Shown: positions 1 to 10,305, counted from the stretch's first letter. The stretch is DNA of 64,000 bases from Amaurobius ferox (GCA_951213105.1 OX578136.1:158838678-158902677); one strand, 5' to 3'. The notes: generated from the sequence alone by a model not told the origin. Translations and numbers: made by a program.

Positions 1-246
1 TAATTTCGAATTTTCGAATGCTTTAAGCACGGTCTAAGATTATAATACCCCATTTAAAAAATAATAGCTTCATGCGTTTTGAATTCGCGCTTTAAACTGC
101 AAGACCCACATAGATGTAACAATGGTTGAACACATGTGTAGGTAGGTTACTGTGTATGTGCCAGTATAAACAACGTGTTAAAATGGACACATACTGCTAG
201 TGAAATTTCATATTTCTATATGTATTTTTTGTCCTGCTTTTCATAG

Positions 247-310
247 TATTGAAGACCCAGACCACACGACCAACCTTAAGGCTTATGGCAGCTTAGTGTG
301 GCCGGGACTT
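247..310 (-). mobile_element. 64-bp SINE-tail mini-insertion (copy 1)
   Basis: A 64-bp unit homologous to the last 60 bp of the SINE at 34568-34855, in reverse orientation. It is flanked by a direct repeat, TGCTTTTCATAG, at 235-246 and 311-322. The paralogous repeat at 44908-45245 lacks it and keeps a single TTTTCATAG, which supports insertion. Read on the minus strand it holds an outer stem CCACAC/GTGTGG and an inner stem around CCTTAAGG. Confidence 0.8.
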
Positions 311-322
311 TGCTTTTCATAG

Positions 323-385
323 CGTTGAAAACCCAGACCGTCCGACTCATCCTGAGGACTTGAGCAACTATTTAGACGGCCGGGA
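323..385 (-). mobile_element. 63-bp SINE-tail mini-insertion (copy 2)
   Basis: A second unit of the same kind directly follows copy 1, sharing the duplicated target. TTTTCATAG recurs at 386-394. The stem sequence differs from copy 1 (CCGTC/GACGG outer; GTCC/GGAT inner) but still pairs. It is also absent from the paralogous site at 45 kb. Confidence 0.8.
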
Positions 386-470
386 TTTTCATAGTGTGTG
401 CAAACTAACACAAATTACATATTTCTTGTAACTTCCGTTAAAAATCAAAATATTGTCACCGAATACATTA

Positions 471-2033
471 ACAATTGCCTGTGTAGAGCTGAACAAGGAA
501 TCTGATTCAGGGCTGAGCAATAGCAACTAGCAGAATATTTTCATAAACCTAGCTACCAGGAAAGAAAATGTTGACTTATTTTTTCGCCTTAATTTTTATA
601 AATTTTTCACAATGCCTAATGAATTGCTTTAAGCAAACGCTCCAAACATACACACAGAGAGAACAACCCCCCCCCCCCCCCCAAAAAAAAAATAATAAAT
701 AAAAAATAAAATAAAAAACACTCGATTCGAATCCTAGAACTTTGAAACATGCTTTTCTGACGAAAACTCGAATTTGAAATTTCGACCCCATCACAGCACT
801 TTCTCTATTTCATGTAGAAAACATTAAAATGCAGGTGAAAAATTATGAGTTCTGAGAAGTCCCCTTGACATCTTGAAAATTGAGAAAAATATAAAAAATC
901 AGGGCTTAAAAACGAAAATTTTATGAATACTAAAATTTTTTTCGGAGGATGTATGTCACGACAGAATTTAATTATAGCAATTCCACTGTGCGTAACTTTT
1001 TACACCCTCTTGAAAAGAAAATATTACGACCACACTTATTACTGTAAAACTCGGATCTGGTGTTTGACTTCGTTTTTACTCAGTGTTATGTAACCACTCT
1101 CACCCCGCACACCCAAAATAGAAAAAAAATTGGTAGCGAATTTTCTTGCATCCATTAATATCAATGACTGCAAATGACTGACGAGGATAGATACAACAAA
1201 ACCGACTCAGTTTTAGTAATAGCATTTGTGAAACAGAAGTATAAATTTTAATGCTAGCTGTTTTAAAATTGGCTCTAATAACTGTACACATTGTTGTAAA
1301 TAAAGTTGCAGAGGAGTTTATGATTCAATGTCTAGACAAGCTTTCAGAAAATTCTGAAGAAAAAGTTCAGAGAGAGAGAGAGAGTGTGTGTAAACAAGTC
1401 GTAAAGTGAGACGGGAGTGTACTTCCAGCCCTTTGCTTGTTTTCTGCAGATCTTTCTATTTGTGTCTGTTTCATCTTTAATGCAAAAACCGGGAGAGGAA
1501 CTTCAATTTTAAGATGAAATAATTCTGGAAACTTTTCCTCTCGACGAGATCACGATCGTAAAATTGCAAGTTCTGGGAATGCATGCATATAAGACTTACG
1601 TAGAATGGCTTCAATGTCAAGCCTGGAGGCTTTTTAAAAATTTAGAATATTGTATGGATTTCTTAAAATTGCATAGTCCGAATTGTTTCTAGGTGAATCA
1701 ATAACAGAGATTAGACTAGAATGTCTATAGTTTGTGTAAAATTTCGAAATTTCATTCATGTTTTAGTTGATTCTGTAGGATGTGCGTGTTGGATCCTTGG
1801 AATTACCTAACTTGCTAAACTAAAAGTGATTTGACCTTAAACCTTTAGAATCCGTAATTTCAGAACTGAAACACTGGCGATGTGCGTAGTTTATTTTATT
1901 TTGATAGTTAAGTATTAGCATTTTGTTATACATCAATACTAGTGTCTCAGCTGGCTGAAAGATTGTTTTCACAAGAAAAAACGGAAATGGAAAAAAAGTT
2001 TTAGAAAATGCTAAAAAATCTAATTCTGGTATA
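471..2033. other. Unassigned AT-rich DNA
   Basis: No gene or recognised element seen. It holds a run of 16 C at 667-682 followed by A-rich sequence, and a short GA/GT microsatellite at about 1372-1390. Confidence 0.5.
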
Positions 2034-3384
2034 CACTGCTCACAACAGAAATCGCAGCACTATAGAGTTGTAGGTGTAGCTTTATGTAAATCAGGCAATG
2101 GAAACAGCAAGGCGAGATATGCAAATGATCACAATTTTGTTACTCATAGTGACGACCTTGCCGAGCAGCATAAAAGCGTCAGGTCTAGGAGGAGCGATAT
2201 CACTGCTAAATTGTAGCGCCATTGGTTTCAGGATGTAAAAATCTTCACAGTATGCCAAGAGTCCGTCGACGTACCGCATACGTTCAGTTGTCGTCAAAGG
2301 AACGGCAACAATTCATTGTTTTACGTAAGGGTGGATTGAACCTTCGAAGGATCGCTGAACTATTGGGTCGTGATGTGTGCACAGTTCAACGATGTGTGTT
2401 ACGGTTCGTGAGAGACAACGAAACGATACTAAGATCAGGTAGTGGAGTTTCCAGGTGTACCACACTACGTGAAGATCGTATGCTTCTGAAAAACGCTGTT
2501 CGAGAGCCGTTTACAACTGCAGCCGTATTACAACGACATTTATCCCGCAATACAGGTAATGTGGTTTCGATGCAAACAACTCGAAATCGTTTGCATGACG
2601 CAGGACTCCGAGGTAGATGACCTTTTCGACACCTACCGTTTCAACGTCTTCACCGGTTACGTCGTCTCCAATGGTGTCAAATGAGACGCAAGTGGTCGAC
2701 AGAATGGCGAAACATTCTGTTCACGTATGAATCACGATTCTGTTTTGGCATGCCAGATGGCCGTATTCGCGTATGGCGGCTCTTAACAACACCACCAGGA
2801 AGCATTTTCTATAAGTCGCCAAACAGCCCATGGTTTGGGGTGGTATAACATTTGGTGGACGAACACCTTTGGTCCACGTTTCTGGCAATATCACCGCACA
2901 ACGATACGTCTCTGACATTGTGAGACCTGTGGTACAGCCATATCTGTCAACCAGGACTGGACTGCTTTTTCAGCAGGATAATACCAGGCCACATACTGCA
3001 CGGGTAACTATGAATAGTCTACGAGGTTTTGATATCCTATCTTGGCCAGCATATTCTCCGGATATGTCGTCAATTGAGCTTATCTGAACATCATGGGTCG
3101 CCGATTAAAAGAACTCTCAATTCTAGCAAACCATGGTCAGTTACAGGCCCAATTACATGCTGTGTGGAATGCCATCCCTCAGCACACCATTCACCATCTC
3201 ATTGACGGAATACCTCGTCGTATTCAATCCTGCATAACCGCTCGCGGTGGGCCTATTCTATATTGATCTAATAAAGTTCTATAATAAAGTTCCATGCTTT
3301 TATTTTCCGGGTATGATTTTTTGATCATTTTGCACATCTCCATGTCATAATTATATTCTGTTGCGATTTCAGTTGTGAGCAGTG
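2034..3384 (+). mobile_element. Tc1-like DNA transposon (dead)
   Basis: About 1.35 kb bounded by inverted repeats. The left end reads CACTGCTCACAAC then AGAAATCGCA. The right end, read inwards on the other strand, is the same for about 26 bp with two mismatches. The left flank is TA, as expected for Tc1/mariner; the right flank is CA, probably a mutated TA. It encloses a broken transposase gene. Its right end abuts an older LINE remnant on the opposite strand. Confidence 0.9.
2252..3266 (+). pseudogene. Tc1-like transposase pseudogene
   Basis: Relic of a cut-and-paste transposase that would bind the terminal repeats and use a DDE catalytic triad. The first part (2252-2617) reads as a helix-turn-helix region including ERQQFIVLRKGGLNLRRIAE and a second DNA-binding helix, then hits TGA at 2618. 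The catalytic core continues: TYESRFCF sits where the family has S/T-DESRF, so the first catalytic Asp is Tyr. GRIRVW follows, then a frame change near 2825. MVWGGITFGGRTPLV, the second Asp (QQDNTRPHTA) and the Glu (SSIEL) are present. A one-base loss at about 3086 then shifts frame into NIMGRRLKEL and the C-terminal tail, ending TGA at 3264-3266. The ATG at 2252 (MPRVRRR) fits family starts better than the one at 2222. One stop, two frameshifts and a lost catalytic residue make it inactive. Confidence 0.92.
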
Positions 3385-3399
3385 CATGCAAATCAATTC

Positions 3400-4240
3400 A
3401 TTCACTCTTGGCGTTTTTATTGTGACAGCAAGGCTGTGACTGCACAAACCTTGAAGGACCCTGGCCCTCTGCACAAGAACACTTCATTCTGATTTCTTCC
3501 CAGCTTTCTTTTTCCAGCCTCTTATTTCAAGCCTTTTTAGATCTTCCACCTCGTTCATAGCCACCTATTTCGCGGTCTTACAATCCTTCTTATACCTCCA
3601 GGTTTACCATCAAATAGTTTCTTTACTCATCTACTGTCAACCATTCTCCCCACATGCCCCAGCTATCTAATTCTTAATAAATGTTAGGCTGTTTAAATAA
3701 TTCGTCTTGTTCTTTGTTTGTTCTAATATGCCATATATCATTTATGATGATAGGACTAAAGATTTTCCTTAAATTTTATGTTCTGAAATTAAAAGGGAAT
3801 TTATTATGTCAGCCAGGTCTCTGTCTCTGCACTATAGGTATAACTAATGACCTAATAATGGTTTATATATTTTTAAATTTAAGTTTATAGAGATCACAGA
3901 AGATTTAAAAAGTTTCAACAATGAGAAATAACATCCATTTCCTGCACCAATATGTGCTTTAATCTCTATACTATTTGAATTTTTCTCTGTTAGAAAAGCT
4001 CCCAAGTAGCGGAACTGTCTAGCTATTTAAAATTCCTTCTTATTTATCTTGATTACTTCCTCATCTTTAAATCTAATCCCTGTCTCTTGTCTTTATCGTG
4101 CATTTAGTCTCCTCATTGCTAAATATCAAACCCGCCTTTTCTTGTCATCAATTCCAATTCTTCAAAATTATCGGCTAATCTTTCGATTGTTCTATATCAG
4201 TAAGATACAGTTAATCAGTAAACGCCCAGTATGGTCATGG
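3400..4240 (-). pseudogene. Non-LTR retrotransposon (LINE) reverse-transcriptase C-terminal remnant
   Basis: On the minus strand, broken reading frames match the C-terminal half of a LINE polyprotein. A stretch near 4190-4110 reads LADNFEELELMTRKGG, like the helix after the YADD box. QFRYLGAFLTEKNSNSIEIK lies at about 4020-3960, followed by GNGCYFSLLKLFKSS. A GPIIINDIWHIRTNKE-like segment lies near 3770-3700, and a basic GRSKK-type stretch nearer the 3' end (about 3560-3530). The family is the common arthropod endonuclease/reverse-transcriptase LINE with the FKYLG...EIKxRI signature; I cannot assign the clade. Stops and frameshifts occur throughout, and the N-terminal endonuclease and the catalytic YADD are missing. 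The Tc1-like element lies just beyond its 3' end. Confidence 0.75.
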
Positions 4241-4479
4241 CCTTGTTTATTGCAAATGACTGAATTCTCAAATATTAACATACGCAAGGAAAATCAAGTT
4301 AATATCTCTGTCTGCCATGCTTGGCGATAAATTTGTGAAAATATCGCAATTTGACAAATTTTGAGAAATGCCACTGAGCTTGCAATAATTGATAATTGAA
4401 TATCTGTAAAAAATAATACATTTTGACTCTTTTCCATCTGTTTGTTGTAACTTGGGTGAACCAGACAGCCTGGCCGATA

Positions 4480-4850
4480 AATAAATAAAAATAATGTGAT
4501 TCTTTTGATAGTCACTATCGCTTTGTAGGAATACATTTAATATTCTTTATTTAATATTTTTAATTCAAAATAGAAAGCGTTTCTTTTCGAGGGAAGAACT
4601 CGTAAAGAATGTGTGTTTTGTTAGCAGGATCGAGGAGGTCGTGGAGGCATTGCACAATTATATTATGTTTTGCTTTTAAAGCCGTATAGTAATGAATAAT
4701 ATTGATCGGGAGAGGTGTGTGATCCGTGGATGTCTTAAAATTTAAAGAGTGCATGTGCTGTTTTCGGACAGATAGGAGAACATATTTTGCATAACTTACT
4801 GCATACAGCCATATAACGGGCTTAACTTCTAGTACAGTTAAGCAACCTCT
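4480..4850 (+). repeat. Dispersed repeat H, copy 1
   Basis: Shares an ordered set of short matches with 56430-56630, including TTGATCGG(G/A)AGAG, then CATACAGCCATATAACGGGC against CATGCCGCCATATGACCAGC, then CAATACAGTTA or GTACAGTTA. Diverged and non-coding. Confidence 0.55.
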
Positions 4851-5689
4851 GTCCTATAATAAGGCGTTGCATAAAGTTCAGGCGATGGAATAATATGTGA
4901 GGGCAAAACATCTTAAATTAAGGATTTTAAAATATTTTTGCAAAAGTACTATTCGAATGGAGGCTAAAAATGCCAGATTTGTTGCCAAAATCATGTGATT
5001 TGGCCTTCACTGTAATGATAATTTGTTTATAACCTGTAAAAACAGATTTTTCTTTTGAACACTCTAAAAGCTGGGAAAGAAAGATACCAGGAAATTGCAT
5101 AACTGTAGTTAGTTTTCATACACGACACTATTGCTAAACATATTGCTGGGTCCTTCAATAGATAAGCATGGTCACATATATGATTTTTGTTGGTATACTT
5201 CTATTCAGCAACGTATTGGCTACGTCACATGAAAACTATCTATAACAGGTGTAATGCATTTCATCCACGACCGCCCATTCTTCACCGAAGAAAGTTCCGC
5301 ACAAAACTTCTGTTTTACGTGTTCTTTCCGAGGCAGTGAATGATTGGGATGAATGTTCTAGGAGAAAATTACTTTCCTTGGAGAATATCTATTGTCACGC
5401 TGCTACGTATCACATACGCTTCGCTGATGGAATTATCCCATCTTCACATACTCATTTCTGATGTAATTTGGAATACTTTGATGCTCAATTCGAACAAAAC
5501 GTGATATGTTTCCGTATATTCTCCAAATGCATTGTGGTCATGTTTCATCGGAATGTATGAGTACGTGATTATGCGTAAAAAGGGATTTGTATAAACATGC
5601 TCTCTAAAAATAAAAAATAGGGTGTAAGCAGCGCATGACTTTTATTACAGACTCAAACTCAGTTTTTCTTCTTTTCTTTTTTTATACTA
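4851..5689. other. Unassigned; degenerate family A 5' end at 5617-5665
   Basis: Mostly unrecognised. The last part (AAGCAGCGCATGACTTTTATTACAGACTC) is a worn version of the family A 5' end (GGGCAGCACATGACTTTCCCTGCAGA). No gene seen. Confidence 0.4.
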
Positions 5690-5820
5690 GGTGGCTCTAC
5701 CCCCTGCTCGGTACGCTTCGCCAACCTCCGTAACTTGCTGGGCGAGTCGGGAGGTTTCACTGGGCTCGCAGGGTTCACTGGGCTCGCAGAGTTCGCATCG
5801 CGAACTATTTCCCGTCAAAC
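5690..5820 (+). repeat. GC-rich repeat F, copy 1
   Basis: A GC-rich patch in AT-rich DNA. The start ACTAGGTGGCTCTACCCCCTGCTCGG resembles 45962-46020 (ACTAGGCGACTTCGCTCCCCCTGCTCG). It contains a short tandem repeat, GGGTTCACTGGGCTCGCA, at about 5755-5790. Its class is unknown. Apparent open frames here are not convincing. Confidence 0.5.
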
Positions 5821-5822
5821 TA

Positions 5823-5940
5823 AAGTTTAAATCGATAAACGGTATTTTTAATCGTATTACCCTATTATTTTTCTATGCATGTACCAAATTTCATATTCTT
5901 GTATGCTATAATTCTAGAAGTACAAGACAAAGAAAATCGA
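5823..5940 (+). repeat. Direct repeat flanking family C (left)
   Basis: Similar to 7392-7505. Both contain a CGATAAACGG/CGAAAAACGG start, a CTATxxATGTACC(A/G)AATT block and TTCTTGTATG/TTTTTGTATG. The two copies flank the family C element at 6021-7250, as if C inserted within or beside a duplicated or longer element. Confidence 0.5.
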
Positions 5941-6020
5941 TGGACTTGCCGATAGGAAAAATACTTTTCACTTCAGAAGTGTATAAAAAGTAAAACATCT
6001 CGTAAACTACATCGAAATTA

Positions 6021-7250
6021 AACAAGAAAGATCGATCATGTATAAAGCATTGATTATGAAACACTTTCTCTAAAATGCGATACCTTCCTCGGTAATATTT
6101 TTAAAATTATCATAATACTACAATAATTTATTATATTTGAAAACTTCATCGAAAACAAATGAACTTTATTCAAATGACTTCATCGAAATATAAATCGCAT
6201 CTATATACAAGCAGTATTTCATTCATAAACATTTTTCCATTCCTTTCATTCATCACAATACTATAATAATTTGTTTTATTTAAAGACTTAAAACCATGGA
6301 GGTACAAGCAATTTAACTCTATGCTTAAAACTTCATCGACAAATTCGTTTGCTTCTCTGTGTAAAATCAATGATTGTCTAATTCATATCAGCTATATTGC
6401 AGACTCCATGAGCTAAATAATTTTGCGTTAAAGAAATGCAGCAATTCTTATACAACTCATTCTACATCTTTTAGTGTTTACATTCTCCATGAGTAAAAAT
6501 TAGGTTTCGTTGCAGAAATAATCAAATTTGATGATCATTTAAACTCAAATATATTGTAATTGAGTTGTTTCAGTATGTAGATGCACATAATTTAAGCAAA
6601 AATAAAGCGGTCTTAGGACGGATACAACACTGAATATGAATTAAAAAGAACATTAAAAATCACGATTTTGATACAAGATGGATGTCATATTTTATTTTTA
6701 AGTGGGTCACGTGATCTCTTCATGTAATGATCACTTGATCTCTTCATATAAAGGGTGTAATTATTATTTTAATTTTTATTTAAAAAAAACTATTGAGTAT
6801 ATTTTGTTGAATTTTTTTTTTATATATTTTATGGGATAATTTGAATATGTCCTAAAACTTTCGAAGCAATTTGTGAATTTTAAATTCTCTTAAAAATGTT
6901 TGAAAAAGTAAGTCCCATAGGGTTCAATGTATTTCATTTTTTCAACCCGGGTTCAATCCAAAACTAATTGGGTGATATTATTCATTTATATTCCATTACG
7001 GTCCCACAAACCGTCTGAACAACATACTAAAATTTCATTTTGATAAAGTCATTTTTACGACAGTTATCGTGCTAACGGACAGGCAGACAGACAGACTGAC
7101 AGAATGAACAAAGTCATAAACACTTTTAAACTATGTTGCAAAGTGTTAATAAAGTCATTTTTACGCCAGTTATCGTGCTAACGGACAGACAGACAGACAG
7201 ACAGAATGAACAAAGTCATAAACACTTTCCAACTATGTTGTAAAGTGTTA
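6021..7250 (+). mobile_element. Family C element (HINE/DINE-1-like)
   Basis: Non-coding element, 5' to 3' on the plus strand. The 5' end (AACAAGAAAGATCGATCATG) contains a small hairpin ATCATG...CATTGAT; in other copies this leads to the motif ACACTTTCCAAC, here shortened to ACACTTTC. The body contains TCACGTGATCTCTTCAT and AACCCGGGTTCAATCC. A GACA microsatellite follows, and the 3' terminal hairpin is ACACTTTCCAAC-TAT-GTTGTAAAGTGT. The 3' module is duplicated in tandem (see 7044-7250). Class inferred from architecture; no protein is encoded. Confidence 0.75.
7044..7250 (+). repeat. Tandem duplication of the family C 3' module
   Basis: Two copies, 106 bp apart (starting at 7044 and 7150), of the block from TAAAGTCATTTTTACG through the CAGA microsatellite to the terminal hairpin. 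Each copy ends in its own AAAGTGTTA terminus. Confidence 0.85.
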
Positions 7251-7391
7251 AAAAAGGACTCCGTCCTGCAAAATTTCAATATAGGTGCATACCTGCTAAA
7301 ATTCGTGGTCCTGCTATTATTAGTCTATCCAGGACGCGAACTCGCAACTCAAATATTTTGTCTTTGGTTTAATATTAAATATTTCTGAAAC

Positions 7392-7570
7392 TACAATATA
7401 TATCGAAAAACGGTTTATTTCTTCGTGTTCCCCATACCTTTTTCTATAAATGTACCGAATTATATATTTTTGTATGTTTTTGGTGTACGAGTCAGAGAAA
7501 CTTGAGAAATGATAAATTTGTCAAGCAGTGGTGTCATCAGCAGCGGCGTCAGCTATTTTTCTTTAATATA
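7392..7570 (+). repeat. Direct repeat flanking family C (right) plus repeat F 3' end
   Basis: The first part matches 5823-5940. The end, GCAGCGGCGTCAGC...TTTAATATAGAGA, matches 46597-46660 (GCAGCGGCGGTGAC...TTTAATATAGAGA). So 5690-7570 and 45960-46665 are probably two copies of one repeat F, the first opened by family C. Confidence 0.5.
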
Positions 7571-7620
7571 GAGAGACACATTAAGGTTTTATCTCACGAA
7601 GTAACGGGCAAAACATGTCT

Positions 7621-8355
7621 ATTTTAATTTTCGTCAACTTTGCAGTTTTTAAAACATATTTATACAATTAATACTTGTAAGCATATTTATTCTTTTCTTT
7701 CAGTTTTTATTAATTTTTGCGAGTCTATACGAAAAAACAATCTGTTCTAGTTTCCCGAATCGTATCAAAATCTAATCGGCACTAGGGTAACGCATACGGG
7801 ACTATAAATTGTGTAAAATTTTTCCGAATGCATTTTGAGTTAGAGTGGATGCATATTTTGAATAGTTATATAGACAGATAGATAGAAACACACGCAGACA
7901 ATCTATTTTTCCGAATCGTACCAAAATCTAATCGGCATAACGCATACGTGACTTCACTACAAATGGTCGAAAGCCCAGACCATCCGTCTCGTCCGAGGAC
8001 TTAGAGAAGCCATTTGGATGGCCGGGTCACTACAAATGGTGTAAAAATTTTACACCACGATTCGGAAAAATAGATTGTCTGCGTGTGTTTCTATCTATCT
8101 GTCTATATAACTATTCAAAATATGCATCCACTCTAACTCAAAATGCATTCGGAAAAATTTTACACAATTTATAGTCCCGTATGCGTTACCCTAGTGCCGA
8201 TTAGATTTTGATACGATTCGGGAAACTAGAACAGATTGTTTTTTCGTATAGACTCGCAAAAATTAATAAAAACTGAAAGAAAAGAATAAATATGCTTACA
8301 AGTATTAATTGTATAAATATGTTTTAAAAACTGCAAAGTTGACGAAAATTAAAAT
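7621..8355. repeat. Perfect 299-bp inverted repeat with 137-bp spacer
   Basis: 7621-7919 is the exact reverse complement of 8057-8355. I compared all 299 positions by eye and found no mismatch or indel, and pairing stops cleanly at both borders. The arm sequence is related to the family A internal unit (TCGTATCAAAATCTAATCGGCAC, TTAGAGTGGATGCA, microsatellite GATAGATAGAAACACACGCAGAC). The spacer carries a 60-bp SINE-tail insertion. Such identity means a recent event, ongoing arm-to-arm correction, or an assembly artefact. Confidence 0.95.
7967..8026 (-). mobile_element. 60-bp SINE-tail mini-insertion (copy 3)
   Basis: Exactly 60 bp between perfect 13-bp direct repeats TCACTACAAATGG (7954-7966 and 8027-8039). 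Minus-strand reading: CCCGG then outer stem CCATCC/GGATGG and inner stem GTCC/GGAC, ending TCTGGGCTTTCGA. It lies in the spacer of the 299-bp palindrome. Confidence 0.88.
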
Positions 8356-8359
8356 TGTG

Positions 8360-8484
8360 GTCACTACAAATGGTGTAAAATTTTTTTGAATGCATTTTAA
8401 GTTAGAGTGGATACATATTTTGAACAGTTACATAGACAAACAGATAGAAACACACGCAGACAATTAAAATCTATTAGTGACTAG
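8360..8484 (+). repeat. Partial copy of the palindrome arm
   Basis: Repeats CACTACAAATGGTGTAAAAT, then a diverged copy of the arm segment with TTAGAGTGGATACATATTTTGAACAG and the AGATAGAAACACACGCAGAC microsatellite. A third, imperfect copy of the family A-related unit. Confidence 0.8.
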
Positions 8485-8899
8485 AACTGTTTGATAATTT
8501 CAAATATTAAACGAAAATTAGTGTTTTCATACGGTGGGTTGCATCTCAAGTTTCCGCCCTTAATGAAGAAGGAGGCTGTCTTTTTGCTTCCGGAATCAGT
8601 TGATGCCTTTAATCTACTATTTGCTTTACAAACAAAGTTTTTAATTTTTATTTTATTAAATTTAGAAGTTCGAGGGAAATAAATTATTTAAATGTAAGTT
8701 AAATGTGAGCTTCATTATTCAGAACAATATCATTTAAATTGCATTACTTTGTCAAAGTAATAGGTTTATGTAAATTTCATGTATTTGTGGTGCTGCAAAC
8801 GATTATGCAAAGCATAATATTAAATTAAATTATCTAAACATAGCCGTTGATCGTAGATCGTAAAACATTAAAACACATTGCGTTGTGTGCCGCTTAAAC
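8485..8899. other. Unassigned; contains a GAAGAAGG...TTGCTTCC motif
   Basis: At about 8563-8605, ATGAAGAAGGAGGCTGTC...TTGCTTCCGGAATCAGTTGA resembles 14497-14540 and 48625-48665. Otherwise nothing recognised. Confidence 0.35.
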
Positions 8900-9300
8900 C
8901 CATCTTATTTATCTTCAGTACGAGTTCCATGAATAGAATACATTAATATACTACCACAATTAATTGCACCAATTTAACTTTAAAATAAAATCATTTATTA
9001 AGAACATTTGATTAATTATTAAATTCATTACAACAATTATCATATTATTATTTGCGGAGGAGATTGCAAATGTGAGACCAGGTAAATTAAATATGCCTAA
9101 ATTGCATTTATGACCTTCTATTATACTTAACTCGTACATGCCTGCTGGTTGTCTTTAAACTTTATCACACAGCTCGTACTTAAGTCAATCATATTGTACT
9201 GGAATTAACTCGCGGTGTAGTACTGCCACTCGTACTTATCGATCATATCGTACTACTGGACATTTATTGGGAATACTTTTGGAACAACTCTATATCAGAA
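8900..9300 (-). repeat. Possible LTR or related repeat, copy 1
   Basis: Diverged but ordered similarity to 57710-58095: CATTTATTAA, TTTGCGGAGGAGA against ATTGCGGCAGAGG, TATGACCT, CTCGTAC, and a shared TTTTGGAACA. It lies just 3' of a gag remnant on the minus strand, so a 3' LTR after loss of pol is one reading. No LTR terminal TG..CA or second copy at the other side was identified. Confidence 0.4.
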
Positions 9301-9439
9301 CATTTCTTTCCGTAGTTCTGTCTCTGAATCCGCTATTTTACGTGTTACTAAAACCGTTACTTTGCCCCTTTTTAAATTCTCTTCTTTTATTCTCATATTT
9401 ATTCTCTCCATAATTTTTCTGTGCGTTTCGGTTGTGCCA

Positions 9440-9938
9440 ACAGGTAGAAAAATAATGTCCTTGCTTTTCGCATTCTATGCAATGTATAATCTCATTTTCT
9501 AAATTCTCCTTCTTTTAATCTTTTATTTGCTAAATTAGATTTTAAATTTTGTATTTGTCTTTCCATCTGTCTATTATTACCATTTTTGCCTATATTTTCA
9601 TTGCGATGAATCGCATTTACTTCCTTACTGTCGAAATCATCCCCAAAAATACTTTCCAAATGTTTTGAGTATTCCACCGGCTTTTCAAAATCCTGTATAT
9701 TAAGTTTTTTAATTTCAAATGCCAGATCTTGTCTTACAGACTCCATAAATTTTCCAAACATTAAATTATTCTTTATTTCATGCATATCATTATTAGCATA
9801 ATTATTCTCTAAGGTCTCATCTATCGAATTGGAAATTTCCAAAGCCAACTCCGACACTTTAATTCCTGGTTTCATTTTTATTTTATTTAAATTTGTCTCC
9901 TTTTGCAGCACTGTAAGAGACGCTTTAAACTGTCTCAT
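9440..9938 (-). pseudogene. Retrotransposon gag remnant with CCHC zinc knuckle
   Basis: Minus-strand frame from ATG at 9938, 148 codons, ending 9492. It is hydrophilic and helical, with SELALEISNSIDETLENNYA followed by FMESVRQDLAFEIKKLN and VEYSKHLESIFG, which looks like a capsid-type Gag region of an LTR retrotransposon. A one-base frame change near 9490 leads into the frame CIECEKQGHYFSTC (9481-9440), an exact C-X2-C-X4-H-X4-C zinc knuckle that in Gag binds RNA. No protease, reverse transcriptase or integrase follows. The gag is therefore broken by a frameshift and detached from pol. Capsid assignment is by composition and position of the knuckle; clade unknown. Confidence 0.7.
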
Positions 9939-10179
9939 TAATACATTTTTTTATTTTTTCAATATTATCTGCTTTTTACAGTTCGAGAGCGAGACGTTTG
10001 TCTATAAACTCGCCGCTGTGCCTCGAATGAAATTCGAGCCACATTTTACTCCACGCGTTTTATAGTATTGTTAGCGAAAGTGTGTTATATTTACGTATTA
10101 GTGTTCTTAGAAAAGGAAGTTCGAGCCTTTAAAGTAAATAAAAAACTAATTCAAAATTAAAAGAAATAATGCCAAGGTG

Positions 10180-10305
10180 CACCTATATTCGGGTCCTGAA
10201 GTACCTGTGTACCACATTTCGCGGTGGTATGAAGCATATATTCCCCTTCTACAGACAGCATAGACAGACACACAGACATCTTCCTTTATTAAGTAAGATT
10301 TAGTT
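10180..10305 (-). repeat. Short GACA-microsatellite element fragment
   Basis: Contains ACAGACAGCATAGACAGACACACAGACATC followed by TTCCTTTATTAAGTAAGATT; on the minus strand this reads as a GTCT microsatellite preceded by a conserved-looking end. Probably the 3' part of another small element of the same broad kind as A-E. Single copy here. Confidence 0.4.

Larger units (their letters stand above)
1..470 (+). repeat. Dispersed repeat G, copy 1
   Basis: This stretch is the reverse complement, with scattered mismatches, of 44908-45245. Shared landmarks include an ATAATAGcTTCATGCrTTTTGAATTC block near position 60 and CTAACACAAATTACAT near 405. The similarity stops at a TTAA at about 469-472. In the other copy that same TTAA carries a MITE. 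Two short insertions (247-310 and 323-385) are present here and missing in the other copy. It runs off the left edge of the window, so its full length is unknown. No coding capacity seen. Confidence 0.8.

Noticed and set aside
5691..5993. 100-codon open frame
   Set aside because: Driven by the GC-rich repeat F; the second half is ordinary AT-rich sequence.
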